Positions 1 through 10,069 of a stretch of DNA of 44,418 bases are shown here, piece by piece. This DNA is from Mesorhizobium sp. LSJC280B00 (lineage in GTDB: Bacteria; Pseudomonadota; Alphaproteobacteria; Rhizobiales; Rhizobiaceae): the NCBI RefSeq assembly GCF_000502835.1, contig NZ_AYVL01000002.1, positions 432,926 to 477,343 on the forward strand, in the 5' to 3' direction. The notes beneath the pieces are model-generated. The model was not told where the DNA came from and did not search any database. It saw nothing but the letters and a program-made list of their open reading frames with translations. The number at the start of each line of letters is the position of its first letter. Position 1 is the stretch's first letter. Both the position numbers and the translations under genes were made by a program.

Positions 1-150
1 CATCTCCCCCTCAAGGGGGGAGATTGGCAGTTTCGTCGACAGCGCGTTGTTCGTCAGAGTTGGAGATTGGCGAAAGCCGAAAGTGGCGGCCAATCTCCCC
101 ACTAGAGGGGGAGATGTCCGGCAGGACAGAGGGGGGCGCGAAGGATCGCT
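1..150. repeat. Dispersed intergenic palindromic repeat, copy 1
   Basis: A composite repeat made of two hairpin-forming blocks (catctccccct...gggggagattgg near 1-27 and caatctcccc...gggggagatg near 91-116), joined by a gagattggcgaaagcc segment. It ends in ggacagagggg plus gcgcgaaggatcgc at 124-149. The same architecture recurs at 15843-15987, and its terminal block recurs at 21870-21894. It lies just beyond the 3' end of the minus-strand gene that stops at 209, so a termination or mRNA 3'-end role is possible. The true left end may lie outside the window. Confidence 0.8.
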
Positions 151-208
151 GCAGAGCGTTTTTGTTGACAGCTGCCAATCACCGGCGCGTTTGGCAGTAG
201 AGGTCGGC

Positions 209-1372
209 TCACCCGCCCGTGGCGATGGTCAGCACTTTGAACGGCGTGGTGATGACGATTTCGGCGACCGAACCGACGGCCTTGCCGAGGCCCTGGCCGA
301 GATTGTCGAGCTGGGCCGGCGCGGTCTCTTCGGAGGCGAGGCCGGCCGGGGCGCGCAAGCGGTCGCCGAGCAGCTGCACCAGGAACGGGTTGTCGGCGAA
401 TTTGGCGTGGTTCAGCCGGTCGCCGCCCTTGGTTTTGGTCAGGTCGACCACCGAGACGCCATAGCTGGCGAGGTCGGCCGCGTCGCCATAGTCGCCGACG
501 CGTGGCTTGTCGCCGGAGATCAGGGTCGACAGTCTGAGCGCCCGGTCGTCGCCCGAAAGCAGCACGGCGAACGGCTTGTCGGGCTTGCCGTAGCGGATCA
601 TCTGCTTTTTGAACACGTCGACGTCGATATCGGGCGAAGCCAGGATAACATAGCCGAGCTTGCCGCCGAGGTCGCGGTCGCCGGTGATGGCAAGCTGGCG
701 CAACGCTTCCATCGTCACCCAGGTCCCCATCGAATGGGCAATGATGTCGATGCTCTTGGCGCGGCTCTTGGCGAGCATGCGCAGCGTCGCTTCGAGATCG
801 TCGCGCGCCGCATTGGCGCTTTCCTTGTCGTAGATGTAGCCGGTCGTCTTGCCGCTCGACGCCCACGAAAACAGCACCGGCGTGCCCGGGTATTTCGTGT
901 CGTGCGCGATCTGCGTCAGCCGGTAGATACCGTCGTCGAAGCCGTTGTTGAAGCCGTGCACGAAAACCAGCGCGCGGTCGCCGCGCATCGCGATATCGGC
1001 GCCGACCGCCTTGGCGAATTGCGGCGCGCCTTCGTAGAAGGTGACGCCGGTCGCCGTGAAATCCTTCGCCGGATTGCTGTTGGCCGATCCCTTGACCCGC
1101 TCGATGGCGCCGAGCTGGTGAATTTTGGGCACCGTCACCTCGACGCTGGCAAAGCTGGTGGTCGGCGAACGGTCGCCATCGAACACCTGCCGGGGCGCTT
1201 TCATTGCCTTTTGCCGGGTTGTGGCGACGAAGATCTTGTGCGTCGCGGCAATGTCGGAAGCAGGCACGGTGATTGTCGTCTTGTTGAGCAAGTCGTGCGT
1301 GTTCTGGCCGGCGCAGCTTGCCAGCGCGAGCGCGAACGCAACGACGAGAAAGATCTTCGAAGGCACGGTCAC
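209..1372 (-). CDS. DUF900-type alpha/beta hydrolase, predicted lipoprotein (paralog 1)
   Basis: Predicted 387-aa serine hydrolase of the DUF900 esterase-like family, probably anchored to the envelope. The N-terminus is a hydrophobic lipoprotein signal ending in a lipobox LASC with Cys20. The core carries the VFVHGFNNGFDD oxyanion/strand segment (about 137-147), a nucleophile elbow AHSMG with Ser214, a candidate acid in LLSGDD (about 275) and a candidate base in NHAKFADNP (His322). This is the usual alpha/beta-hydrolase order. The natural substrate of the family is not established. It sits next to a clear paralog on the same strand (1505-2578), which it exceeds by about 30 residues at the C-terminus. 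A dispersed repeat follows its stop codon. Family call is firm; substrate is unknown. Confidence 0.85.
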   Translation of the reverse strand: MTVPSKIFLVVAFALALASCAGQNTHDLLNKTTITVPASDIAATHKIFVATTRQKAMKAPRQVFDGDRSPTTSFASVEVTVPKIHQLGAIERVKGSANSNPAKDFTATGVTFYEGAPQFAKAVGADIAMRGDRALVFVHGFNNGFDDGIYRLTQIAHDTKYPGTPVLFSWASSGKTTGYIYDKESANAARDDLEATLRMLAKSRAKSIDIIAHSMGTWVTMEALRQLAITGDRDLGGKLGYVILASPDIDVDVFKKQMIRYGKPDKPFAVLLSGDDRALRLSTLISGDKPRVGDYGDAADLASYGVSVVDLTKTKGGDRLNHAKFADNPFLVQLLGDRLRAPAGLASEETAPAQLDNLGQGLGKAVGSVAEIVITTPFKVLTIATGG

Positions 1373-1504
1373 GCGGGCTCCCGCAAAGGCGACGTCGAGC
1401 CGGAGACGTCTTGGCCTATTCGATAGAGGCAGAGCCCGGCACGGTCCAGTTCAAACTGTTCCGATGGTGCGGCAATGGTCAACAGTCACTGCCGCGCAAT
1501 GCAG

Positions 1505-2578
1505 CTATTGTCCGACCGAGGCGATGCGGTCTGTCACTTCGCGGTCGCTGGCAAACCCGTCATCCTCGCGCAGCTTCTGGCCGATCAACTGCACCAATTC
1601 CGGATTATCGGCGAATTTGGTGTGGTTGAAGCGGTCGGCTCCCTTGACGCTGGAGAGATCGACGACCGACACGCCATAGCTGGCGAGGTCGGCGGCGTCC
1701 TTGTAGTCGCCAACGCGCGGCCGCGCGCCGGCTATCAGGCCGGAGAGCCGCAGCGCCCGGTCGTCGTCGGAGAGCAGCAGGATGAACGGCTTGTTCGGCT
1801 TGCCGTAGCGGCGCATCTGGCTCTTGAACACGTCGACGTCGATGTCTGGCGAGGCCAGCACGACGTCGCCGAGCTTGCCGCCGAGATCGCGGTCGCCGGT
1901 AATGGCAAGCTGGCGCAGCGCCTCCATGGTGACCCAGGTTCCCAGCGAATGGGCAACGATGTCGATGCGCCGCGCGCCGGTCTGCGCCAGCATTCTCAGC
2001 GTCACTTCCAGCTGGTCGCGGGCAACGCTGGCGCTTTCCTTGTCGTAGACATAGTCGGTGGTCTTGGCGCCCGACGCCCAGGAAAACAGCACCGGCGTGC
2101 CCGGATAGCCGGAATCATGGGTGATCTGGGTGACGCGGTAGACCGCGTCGTCGAAGCCGGTGTTGTAGCCGTGGACGAAGACCATGACGCGGCCGCCGCG
2201 CGCTGCGATGTCGGCGCTGAGCGCGCTGGAGAATTTCGGCTGGGTGTCGTATCCGACGACCTCGGAAGCCATGAAGTATTTGGCCGGATCGTCCGACTTG
2301 CCGCGCGAGCGCCGCTCGATCTGGCCTGTCTTGTGGATACCGGGGACGGTGACGTTGACGCGGGCATAGTTCAGCGTCGCCGAGCGCTCGCCGTCGAAGA
2401 CCTTGTCGGGATCGTCGGAGCGCTTGCGCGTGGTTGCGATGAAGATCGAGTGGTTGCCGGCGATTTCCGTCACCGGCACCGCCATCATGGCGCTGCCGAG
2501 CAGTTCCTCGGTTTGGCGCCCGCCGCAGCCGGCGAGCAGCGCGGCAATGAGAATGATGCAAATCGTCTTCAAGGGCAC
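1505..2578 (-). CDS. DUF900-type alpha/beta hydrolase, predicted lipoprotein (paralog 2)
   Basis: Predicted 357-aa hydrolase closely resembling its downstream neighbour at 209-1372. It has a lipobox LAGC (Cys18), the VFVHGYNTGFDD segment, a nucleophile motif AHSLG, the ASPDIDVDVF segment, LLSDDDRAL and NHTKFADNP, all in the same order as the paralog. The pair therefore arose by tandem duplication and both copies keep the full catalytic set, which argues for two functional enzymes rather than one decaying copy. The gap between the two genes is about 130 bp, so separate expression is possible. The role is unknown; an envelope esterase or lipase is an inference from the fold and lipobox. Confidence 0.85.
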   Translation of the reverse strand: MPLKTICIILIAALLAGCGGRQTEELLGSAMMAVPVTEIAGNHSIFIATTRKRSDDPDKVFDGERSATLNYARVNVTVPGIHKTGQIERRSRGKSDDPAKYFMASEVVGYDTQPKFSSALSADIAARGGRVMVFVHGYNTGFDDAVYRVTQITHDSGYPGTPVLFSWASGAKTTDYVYDKESASVARDQLEVTLRMLAQTGARRIDIVAHSLGTWVTMEALRQLAITGDRDLGGKLGDVVLASPDIDVDVFKSQMRRYGKPNKPFILLLSDDDRALRLSGLIAGARPRVGDYKDAADLASYGVSVVDLSSVKGADRFNHTKFADNPELVQLIGQKLREDDGFASDREVTDRIASVGQ

Positions 2579-2681
2579 TTAAGCAATTCCACTCCGGCCT
2601 GACCAAAGGCCCATCCACCTCCGCCGCACCTCCCGGACAGGCCAAGTGCGGCGGAAGTAAGTCGCAGGCGCCGAAATGCGC

Positions 2682-4076
2682 TCAGCGCCTCGCGACTGCC
2701 ATCGCACTGTTGCGCGAAAGCCAGAACGGCGGCAGGAACGCCGGAATGTTGGAAAACGGCAGTACTTCCGGCTTCAGCCTTATGCCGAGCACGTCGGTCA
2801 TGAAGGCGCGGCGCGCCTCGATGCGGCGCCAGGCTTCGGGATAGCGCACCGCGATCTCTTCGCGCAGCGCCTCGTCGGCCAGCGCGATGCCGTCCTCGAT
2901 GTTTGTGGTGAAATAATCGGTGCCGGTCGCCGGGATGATGTCGACCTGCAAGGCCATGCCCGACTTCAATCTGATGTCGGAGCCGGAAAATACCGGCGAA
3001 TGCATCCATTCGTCGATATGGATGAGATGGCCGGGGTTGAGCGCTACGCCGAAGAACCGATCGCCGATGCGGTCGTGCACCGCTTGCCACAACGCGCCGC
3101 CGGGAACGCCGATGCCGACCGTCTCGTACCAGTCGACGACGGCGCAGAAATAGGGCGCGACCAGCTTCTCGACATAGTCCTGGATGCCCCTCGGAAGCTC
3201 GGCCGCGTCCTCGACCAGAAAACCGGCGCGCGCATTGAGCGAGCCCTGGATGCCATAGGCCATGGTGATCGGGTCGCCGCGCTTGATGATGTCGAGGCGC
3301 GGGCTCGGCAGGCCATAGGCCGCACGCTTGCCGGTCGACAGCATCGGGTGACAGCATTGCGGCAGGCCGTTGATGCCCATCAGCCGCGCCGCCTGCAATT
3401 CGGTCATGCCGGGTTCGATGCCTTGCAGGACGTTGCGCAGGCCTTGCGAGGAATAGGTCGCGGCGAATTCGAACGCGGCCAGTTGGTCGGCCTCATTGAT
3501 GGCGCGCAGGCCGTCGGCGGGGTTCATCAAAAGGTTCGCCGCGTTGACGACCGTGCCCCTATCGCCGGCAAGGGTACGCAGCGTGTCGGCGATGAAGGAC
3601 GGCAGGTCGAGCGTCGTTTCGCCAAAACCCGCATCGCCGGGGCCGAACGGCTTCCAGCCGATGGCGCCGATGCGCTGGCCGGCTTTCAGGCCGCAATCGA
3701 CGAGGATGTCGGAAAGCGCCTGCGAGCGGTCGCGCGGCTGCGCCGGCAGCGAAAACGTCTGGTAGAGCACGCGCTCGTACGGCCCATCGCAGATCTCGGC
3801 ATAGCCCCAGCCCTCATTGCCGACCAGCAGTTTCGGCGGCTTGCCGGGAACGATGACCAACAGCGTCTCCTCGAAGCGCGGATCGTAGCCGCAGAGGTAG
3901 GCGACATTGGCCGCATGTTCGCGGTCGCCATAGACGACGAAGGCATCGAACCCGCCAAGTGCGACCAGCGCCGCGATACGGGCCTCATAGGTGGCGCGGG
4001 GAACCAGCGGCATCACCGTCGGCTCGCCGAACTCCGGCAGCGACACGGTTTTCCGGGCAACCGATGCGACAGGCAT
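2682..4076 (-). CDS. M24-fold (Xaa-Pro aminopeptidase/creatinase-like) protein with incomplete metal site
   Basis: 464-aa protein with the two-part layout of the M24 family: an N-terminal creatinase-like domain (FDAFVVYGDREHAANVAYLCGYDPR region) and a C-terminal pita-bread domain from about residue 190. Start chosen at ATG 4076; the open frame continues upstream to 4163, but that extension is Arg-rich and unconvincing. The strand that normally supplies two Asp metal ligands reads ITMAYGIQGSLNARAG with no aspartates. The His of NPGHLIHIDEW and the Glu of NIEDGIAL are present, and the usual penultimate Glu region reads LQVDIIPA. A classical dinuclear metallopeptidase activity is therefore doubtful. 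It diverges from ilvA across about 130 bp. Confidence 0.75.
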   Translation of the reverse strand: MPVASVARKTVSLPEFGEPTVMPLVPRATYEARIAALVALGGFDAFVVYGDREHAANVAYLCGYDPRFEETLLVIVPGKPPKLLVGNEGWGYAEICDGPYERVLYQTFSLPAQPRDRSQALSDILVDCGLKAGQRIGAIGWKPFGPGDAGFGETTLDLPSFIADTLRTLAGDRGTVVNAANLLMNPADGLRAINEADQLAAFEFAATYSSQGLRNVLQGIEPGMTELQAARLMGINGLPQCCHPMLSTGKRAAYGLPSPRLDIIKRGDPITMAYGIQGSLNARAGFLVEDAAELPRGIQDYVEKLVAPYFCAVVDWYETVGIGVPGGALWQAVHDRIGDRFFGVALNPGHLIHIDEWMHSPVFSGSDIRLKSGMALQVDIIPATGTDYFTTNIEDGIALADEALREEIAVRYPEAWRRIEARRAFMTDVLGIRLKPEVLPFSNIPAFLPPFWLSRNSAMAVARR

Positions 4077-4204
4077 GAGCAAACGCCCCCAAATGCTTAC
4101 GTTGATTCCGGAAATGCCCCTTCGGGGCGGCCGGACAATGGCTTCACGAGGCCGGATATGCAATAGCGGGACCGAACTCGCGTAGCCTGTGGGGTACTCC
4201 TGCC

Positions 4205-5461
4205 ATGACCAGTTTCTCCTCTCGCGTCGCTGCCGCCGCTGCGGCGATCCGCGAGATTTTTCCGGAGACGCCGCTGCAGGAAAACGACTATCTGTCGAAG
4301 AAGACCGGCGCGCGGGTGCTGCTGAAGCGCGAGGACCTGACGCCGGTGCGCTCCTACAAGATCCGCGGCGCCTTTAACTTCTTCCGCAAGGCGCTCGCTG
4401 CCGGTAACAATGCCGAGCTGTTCGTCTGCGCTTCGGCCGGCAATCATGCGCAGGGCTTTGCCTTCGTCTGCCGCCATTTCGGCAAGAAGGGCGTCGTCTT
4501 CATGCCGGTGACCACGCCGCAGCAGAAGATCGACAAGACGCGGCTGTTCGGCGGCGCGTTCGTCGAGATCAGGCTGGTCGGCGATTTCTTCGACGACTGC
4601 TATCGCGCCGCACTCGAATTCACCGAAACTGCCGGCGCCCACATGGTGCCGCCTTTCGACCACAAGGACATTATCGAAGGGCAGGCGACCGTCGCCTACG
4701 AGATATCAGGCCAGATGCCCGGCGCGCGCATGCCCGACATTGTCATGCTGCCGGTCGGCGGCGGCGGCCTGGCCGCCGGCGTCACCCATTATTTCGCCGA
4801 CCAGCAGCGTGAAACACGCTTCGTCTTTTGCGAGCCGCTCGGCGCGCCGAGCCTGAGCGAGAGCCTCGCCACCGGAAAGCGGGTCAAGCTCGCCAAGGTC
4901 GACAATTTCGTCGACGGCGCAGCAGTGGCCGAGATCGGCCGCGAGCCGCTGCGCCACCTCAGGGAGTTTGCCGCCGACACCGTGCGGCTGATCCCGGAAA
5001 ACCGGCTCTGCGCGACCATGATCGAAATGCTCAATGTCGAAGGCGTCGTGCTCGAGCCGGCCGGCGCGCTGGCGATCGATGCGCTCAAAGATTTTTCCAG
5101 GAAGGAAATCAGGGGCAAGACCATCGTTGCCGTGGTGTCGGGCGGCAATTTCGATTTCGAGCGGCTGCCGGATGTGAAGGAACGGGCGCTGCGCTTCGAG
5201 GGCTTGAAGAAATACTTCATCATCCGCTTTCCGCAACGGCCCGGCGCGCTGCGCGATTTCCTCGAATTGCTGGGTCCCGACGACGACATCGCCCGCTTCG
5301 AATATCTGAAGAAATCAGCGCGCAATTTCGGTTCGGTGCTGATCGGCATCGAAACCAAGGACCGCCGCAATTTCGACCTGCTCAAGGCGAATTTCGACGC
5401 CGAGAGCGTCCATTACCAGGACATCACCGACAACGAGACGCTCGCCGGGTTCATCATATGA
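4205..5461 (+). CDS. ilvA: Threonine ammonia-lyase (biosynthetic type)
   Basis: 418-aa PLP enzyme that deaminates threonine to 2-oxobutanoate, the first step of isoleucine synthesis in the cytoplasm. The Schiff-base lysine lies in SYKIRGAFNFF (Lys52). The substrate loop SAGNHAQG is at about 78-84, and the phosphate-binding glycine loop PVGGGGLAAG is at about 183-192. The C-terminal 80-90 residues (from KYFIIRFPQRPGAL) form a single ACT-like regulatory domain, as expected for a feedback-regulated anabolic enzyme of about 400 aa. The stop overlaps the next gene's start (ATGA at 5458-5461), indicating translational coupling. It is divergent from the M24-fold gene. Confidence 0.93.
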   Translation: MTSFSSRVAAAAAAIREIFPETPLQENDYLSKKTGARVLLKREDLTPVRSYKIRGAFNFFRKALAAGNNAELFVCASAGNHAQGFAFVCRHFGKKGVVFMPVTTPQQKIDKTRLFGGAFVEIRLVGDFFDDCYRAALEFTETAGAHMVPPFDHKDIIEGQATVAYEISGQMPGARMPDIVMLPVGGGGLAAGVTHYFADQQRETRFVFCEPLGAPSLSESLATGKRVKLAKVDNFVDGAAVAEIGREPLRHLREFAADTVRLIPENRLCATMIEMLNVEGVVLEPAGALAIDALKDFSRKEIRGKTIVAVVSGGNFDFERLPDVKERALRFEGLKKYFIIRFPQRPGALRDFLELLGPDDDIARFEYLKKSARNFGSVLIGIETKDRRNFDLLKANFDAESVHYQDITDNETLAGFII

Positions 5462-6030
5462 GCAGCAACGATCTTCCGAACGCTCCGGCGAACGTTTTTA
5501 TCGCGCTGTTTTCCGGCATCAATGTCGGCGGCAACCGCATCGTCAAGATGGCGGAACTCAGGTCATTTTTTGAGCAGCTCGGCTTCTCCGATGTCGCCAC
5601 CTATGTGCAGAGCGGCAACGCCGTGTTCCGGTCGCCAGATGGCGATGCGGCGACGCTGACCAAGCGGTTGGAAGCGGAATTCGAGAAGAAATGGGGGTTC
5701 CATTCACGCATCATGGTGCGCGATCTCGGCTGGCTCGAGCGGCTGGCGGCGGACAATCCCTATCCGGAAGTGGCCGGCGAGCCGACGAAGCTGCATGCCT
5801 ATGCGCTGGAGCGCCGGCCGACCGCCGAGGAGGTCGCCCGGCTGGCGGAAAAATGCACCGGGCCAGAACGCTTCGAGATCAAGGGCGACGTGCTCTACCT
5901 GCATGCGCCTGACGGGCTCGGCAAATCGGTGTTTGCCAATCTCATTCCGCGCGTTCTGAAGGTGCCGGGCACGGCGCGTAATTGGCGCACCGTGCTGATG
6001 CTGCTGGACATGGCCAAGGCCGGCGGTTGA
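5458..6030 (+). CDS. DUF1697 family protein
   Basis: 190-aa cytoplasmic protein. The conserved opening FIALFSGINVGGNRIVKMAELR and the following YVQSGNAVF are diagnostic of DUF1697. The ending NLIPRVLKVPGTARNWRTVL also fits the family. The biochemical role of DUF1697 is not established. The ATG at 5458 overlaps the ilvA stop by four bases, so its translation probably depends on ilvA. Whether this reflects a metabolic link to threonine/isoleucine or only an operon arrangement cannot be read from the sequence. Confidence 0.85.
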   Translation: MSSNDLPNAPANVFIALFSGINVGGNRIVKMAELRSFFEQLGFSDVATYVQSGNAVFRSPDGDAATLTKRLEAEFEKKWGFHSRIMVRDLGWLERLAADNPYPEVAGEPTKLHAYALERRPTAEEVARLAEKCTGPERFEIKGDVLYLHAPDGLGKSVFANLIPRVLKVPGTARNWRTVLMLLDMAKAGG

Positions 6031-6038
6031 CAGGTCGT

Positions 6039-6332
6039 CTACGCGGCCGGAGCGCGTTTCCAGTCGAATGCCAGCGCTTCACGGAAGGCGAAGCGCTTGA
6101 TGTGCTCGGCGACGACCGTTTCCAGGCGCTCGAGCGAGCCGGCTTCATCGGTCGTCACCGCAATGTGCAGCGCAGCCGGGTCGGCATCGAGAACCGTGCG
6201 GCCGAGCGTCAGATCGATGGTGCCGTGGTTCGGGTCGAATTCGACGGGAAACTTGTGCGCCCAATGTTTGCACAGCTGCTGCAGATAGCGGCTGGCGTGT
6301 TCGGTGGCGACGTCGACATGGCTGGTCGGCAT
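6039..6332 (-). CDS. DUF2218 family small protein
   Basis: 97-aa protein beginning MPTSHVDVATEHASRYLQQL, with a KHWAHKFPVEFDPNHG segment and a C-terminal AEHIKRFAFREAL region, matching the DUF2218 pattern. Start placed at ATG 6332, preceded by an aggagaattc-like ribosome-binding region; the open frame upstream is low-complexity and Arg-rich. No signal peptide or membrane segment. It is convergent with the DUF1697 gene, with only 8 bp between the stops. Members of this family are often found near iron-uptake genes, but nothing here supports that directly. Confidence 0.8.
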   Translation of the reverse strand: MPTSHVDVATEHASRYLQQLCKHWAHKFPVEFDPNHGTIDLTLGRTVLDADPAALHIAVTTDEAGSLERLETVVAEHIKRFAFREALAFDWKRAPAA

Positions 6333-6565
6333 AAATGAATTCTCCTGGGGCACGCCCCTGTTGGCGTGATTGGGCGCCAGCCTGGGAGGCGGGCGCGACA
6401 ACCGGATAGATAGGTGCCGTCTCGCGGATCGGCAAAGGCTGCCGGACGCATCCGCCCCCAGGCGGGGCCAAAACTCGCGACACATAGGCGCCCGACGCGG
6501 ACCGCGCGGACGAACGTGCTCGCGATCATTAACTCAGGTCGATTGACCGCCGATCTTCTCCCGCG

Positions 6566-7459
6566 TCAGCCCCGGTATCGCAGGGTCTCCACAACGATGC
6601 TGAACGCGGGCGTCGGCTGGCGTCGGCTCGGGTAATAGAGGTGATATCCCGAATAGGGCGGAGTCCAGTCCGAGAGCATTTGGACGAGTTGGCCGCTGTC
6701 GAGGTAGGGCTGAACCTGGCCTTGCGGCAAGTAAGTCACGCCGAAACCATCCAGAGCGGCTTGCAACATCGGATTCCCGCTGTTGAACGTCAGTTGTCCG
6801 TCGACGCGCACCCGCAGCTCCCGGCCGTTCTTCTCAAATTCCCATGCATAAAGTCCGCCATAGGTCGGCAGGCGAAGATTGATGCAGTCGTGGCTCGTCA
6901 GATCCTGAGGCGTTCGCGGCATTGGGCGTCCGGCGAAGTAGGACGGCGCCGCGACCGCTGCCATGCGCAAATTCGGTCCGATGGGCACGGCGATCATGTC
7001 CTTGGCCACCATCCCGCCGAGCCGCACGCCGGCGTCGTATTGCTCCGCGACGATATCGGTCAGGCCGTAGTCGATGACGATCTCCAATTTTACGTCGGGA
7101 TAGCGCGGAAGCAGCTTGTGAAGCGCGGGCCAGAGCACAGCCCCAACGGCATATTCATCCGTCGTAATACGGATGTTGCCGGCCGGCTTCTCCCGCAATT
7201 CGCTGAGCGCCGCGAGTTCGAAGTCGATCTCCGCGAACCGCGGAGCCAAGGTCCGAAGGAGGCGTTCACCCGCCTCTGTCGTCGTCACGCTGCGGGTCGT
7301 CCGCGTGAGCAGCCGAACTCCCAGGCGCTCTTCGAGCGCACGCATCCCGTGGCTCAGGGCGGATGGAGAGATGGCGAGCTTGGCGGCGGCCCGAGTGAAA
7401 CTTCGCTCGCTCGCGACCATGACGAAGGCGGCAAGATCGTTGAGGTTCGCTCGAGCCAT
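6566..7459 (-). CDS. LysR family transcriptional regulator 1
   Basis: 297-aa LysR-type regulator. An N-terminal winged HTH is at about residues 5-62 (FVMVASERSFTRAAAKLAIS, then SALSHGMRALEERLGVRLL). The substrate-binding domain follows (GNIRITTDEYAVGAVLWPAL onward), ending HLYYPSRRQPTPAF. It diverges from a run of redox genes (cupin stump, CMD, aldo/keto reductase, SDR, ADH), the classical position for a local LysR activator. It resembles the second LysR in the window (19870-20766) over its full length, sharing SFTRAAAKL, SALSH, GVRLL, FDAGVRLG/YDAGVRLG and HLYYPSRR. The gene itself appears intact although its operon is decaying. The effector is unknown. Confidence 0.92.
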   Translation of the reverse strand: MARANLNDLAAFVMVASERSFTRAAAKLAISPSALSHGMRALEERLGVRLLTRTTRSVTTTEAGERLLRTLAPRFAEIDFELAALSELREKPAGNIRITTDEYAVGAVLWPALHKLLPRYPDVKLEIVIDYGLTDIVAEQYDAGVRLGGMVAKDMIAVPIGPNLRMAAVAAPSYFAGRPMPRTPQDLTSHDCINLRLPTYGGLYAWEFEKNGRELRVRVDGQLTFNSGNPMLQAALDGFGVTYLPQGQVQPYLDSGQLVQMLSDWTPPYSGYHLYYPSRRQPTPAFSIVVETLRYRG

Positions 7460-7552
7460 TGCTGAATCTCACTCACAAATACATGCACAAACTAGCACCT
7501 AATCGCATGATTGGGCGACCCTTATATTGCTTGCGAGCAGAACAGCCTGCCA

Positions 7553-7678
7553 CACAACGGGCACGGCGCGACGCCCACCACGGCCATGATCCATCTTCCC
7601 GTCACCGAAGCCCTCGACGGCAAGGCGGTCGAGTGGACGGAGAAAGTGACGGATGAGGAATATCTCGCCGGCCCACCA
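7553..7678 (+). pseudogene. C-terminal remnant of a cupin-domain protein
   Basis: The translated segment [21 protein letters not shown] followed by [18 protein letters not shown] matches the C-terminal end of small cupin proteins that commonly head CMD/aldo-keto reductase operons. No upstream cupin barrel (metal-binding HxH motifs) is encoded. The frame entering from 7511 is unrelated, and the frame also runs through to 7765 without the expected stop. I infer deletion of the 5' two-thirds of a cupin gene, leaving a stump between the LysR start and the CMD gene. Confidence 0.65.
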
Positions 7679-7691
7679 AGGAGAGTCTCCG

Positions 7692-9013
<1,322 letters not shown>

Positions 9014-9055
9014 CGGCGCACACGCCGAACCGACACATTTACAGGAGATATTTCC

Positions 9056-9821
9056 ATGAACATTGCATTCGAGGGGAGGGTCGCGCTGGTGACAGGCGCG
9101 GCGTCCGGACTGGGCCTCGCCACAGCGAAAGCCTTCGCGGAATCGGGGGCGTCCGTCGCGCTCGCCGACTGGAACGAAGACGCGGTGCGTGCTGCGGTCG
9201 ATGAACTGACCGCTCAAGGCCATAAGGTCCTCGCCATTCGTTGCGATGTCGCCGATGACGCACCAGGTCGAAGCCATGGTCGCGCATACGGTCGCGGCCT
9301 TCGGCCGGCTCGATGCCGCCTACAACAATGCGGGCGTGCAGAATGTCCTCGCGGAAACGGCCGACGCCACCCGGGAAGATTACGACCGAGTCATGGGGAT
9401 CAATCTCCGCGGCGAATGGAGCTGCATGAAATTCGAACTGCAGCAGATGCGCAACCAGGGTAGCGGCGCGATCGTCAATTGCTCTTCACTCGGGGGACTT
9501 GTGGGAGGTGCCGAGCGCGGGATCTACCATGCCGCCAAGCACGGAGTGCTTGGGTTCACCAAGAGCGCGGCTCTCGAATATGCAGCACGCGGCATCCGTA
9601 TCAACGCCATATGCCCAGGGCTCATTTGGACGCCGATGGCCGACCAGATGGTGGCCGGCGGTCAGGGCGATGCGCTCAGGGCGATGGAAAAGAGCATTCC
9701 GATGGGACGGGTTGGCCGCCCCGAGGAAATTGCGAATGCAGTCCTGTGGCTCTGCAGCGACGCTGCGAGCTATGTGACCGGCCAGTCCATCTCGGTGGAC
9801 GGCGGTTTTGTCATGCGCTGA
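9056..9821 (+). pseudogene. Short-chain dehydrogenase/reductase, frameshifted
   Basis: Classical SDR split over two frames. Frame one starts at ATG 9056 behind aggaga and encodes the Rossmann motif TGAASGLG and LADWNEDAV as far as RCDVADDA. Frame two resumes with QVEAMVAHTVAAFGRLDAAY and holds NNAG, the catalytic YHAAK and a terminal SVDGGFVMR. The frame changes at about 9260-9264 by a net gain of one base (or loss of two). Joined, the protein would be about 255 aa, the normal length. A single indel in an otherwise well-kept gene could be recent inactivation or a sequencing error. Confidence 0.85.
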
Positions 9822-9838
9822 AGAGGACGAGGAAAACC

Positions 9839-10069
9839 ATGCAAGGAGCAGTTCTATACGGTCCGGGAGACGTGCGTTTCGAGGACCGTGCCGAGCCGAA
9901 AATCCTGGCCTCGACCGATGCCATCATCCGGATCGCGGCGACCTGCGTATGCGGGTCGGACCTCTGGCCCTACCGCGGCCTGCAAGCGTCCTCCGGGCCG
10001 ACACCGATGGGACATGAATATTGCGGACTCGTCGAAGAGGGGAGGCCCAGACATGACGAGATGGTCTGA
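9839..10069 (+). pseudogene. Zinc-dependent alcohol dehydrogenase, truncated after the N-terminus
   Basis: Starts at ATG 9839, just after the SDR stop, and encodes MQGAVLYGPGDVRFEDRAEP and then CVCGSDLWPYRG and PMGHEYCGLVEE, the catalytic-zinc Cys and the GHE motif of medium-chain dehydrogenases. After about 66 residues homology stops, and a short unrelated tail ends at 10069. Normal family length is about 350 aa, so the rest, including the nucleotide-binding domain, is missing. The break lies immediately before the ribosome-binding site of the DUF2255 gene, suggesting a deletion junction around 10035. Confidence 0.82.

Noticed and set aside
47..1426. 459-codon open frame on the plus strand opposite the first DUF900 gene
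   Set aside because: Arg/Val/Ala/Gly-rich shadow with no recognisable motif; the minus-strand frame has a lipobox and a full catalytic set. The same applies to the long plus-strand frames at 1475-2602 and 2676-4166.
1125..1679. Possible small gene spanning the gap between the DUF900 paralogs
   Set aside because: The frame has no ribosome-binding site, overlaps both real genes and shows no motif.
9242..9290. Programmed frameshift in the SDR gene
   Set aside because: No slippery sequence or stimulatory structure, and SDR genes are not known to use recoding; mutation or sequencing error is simpler.
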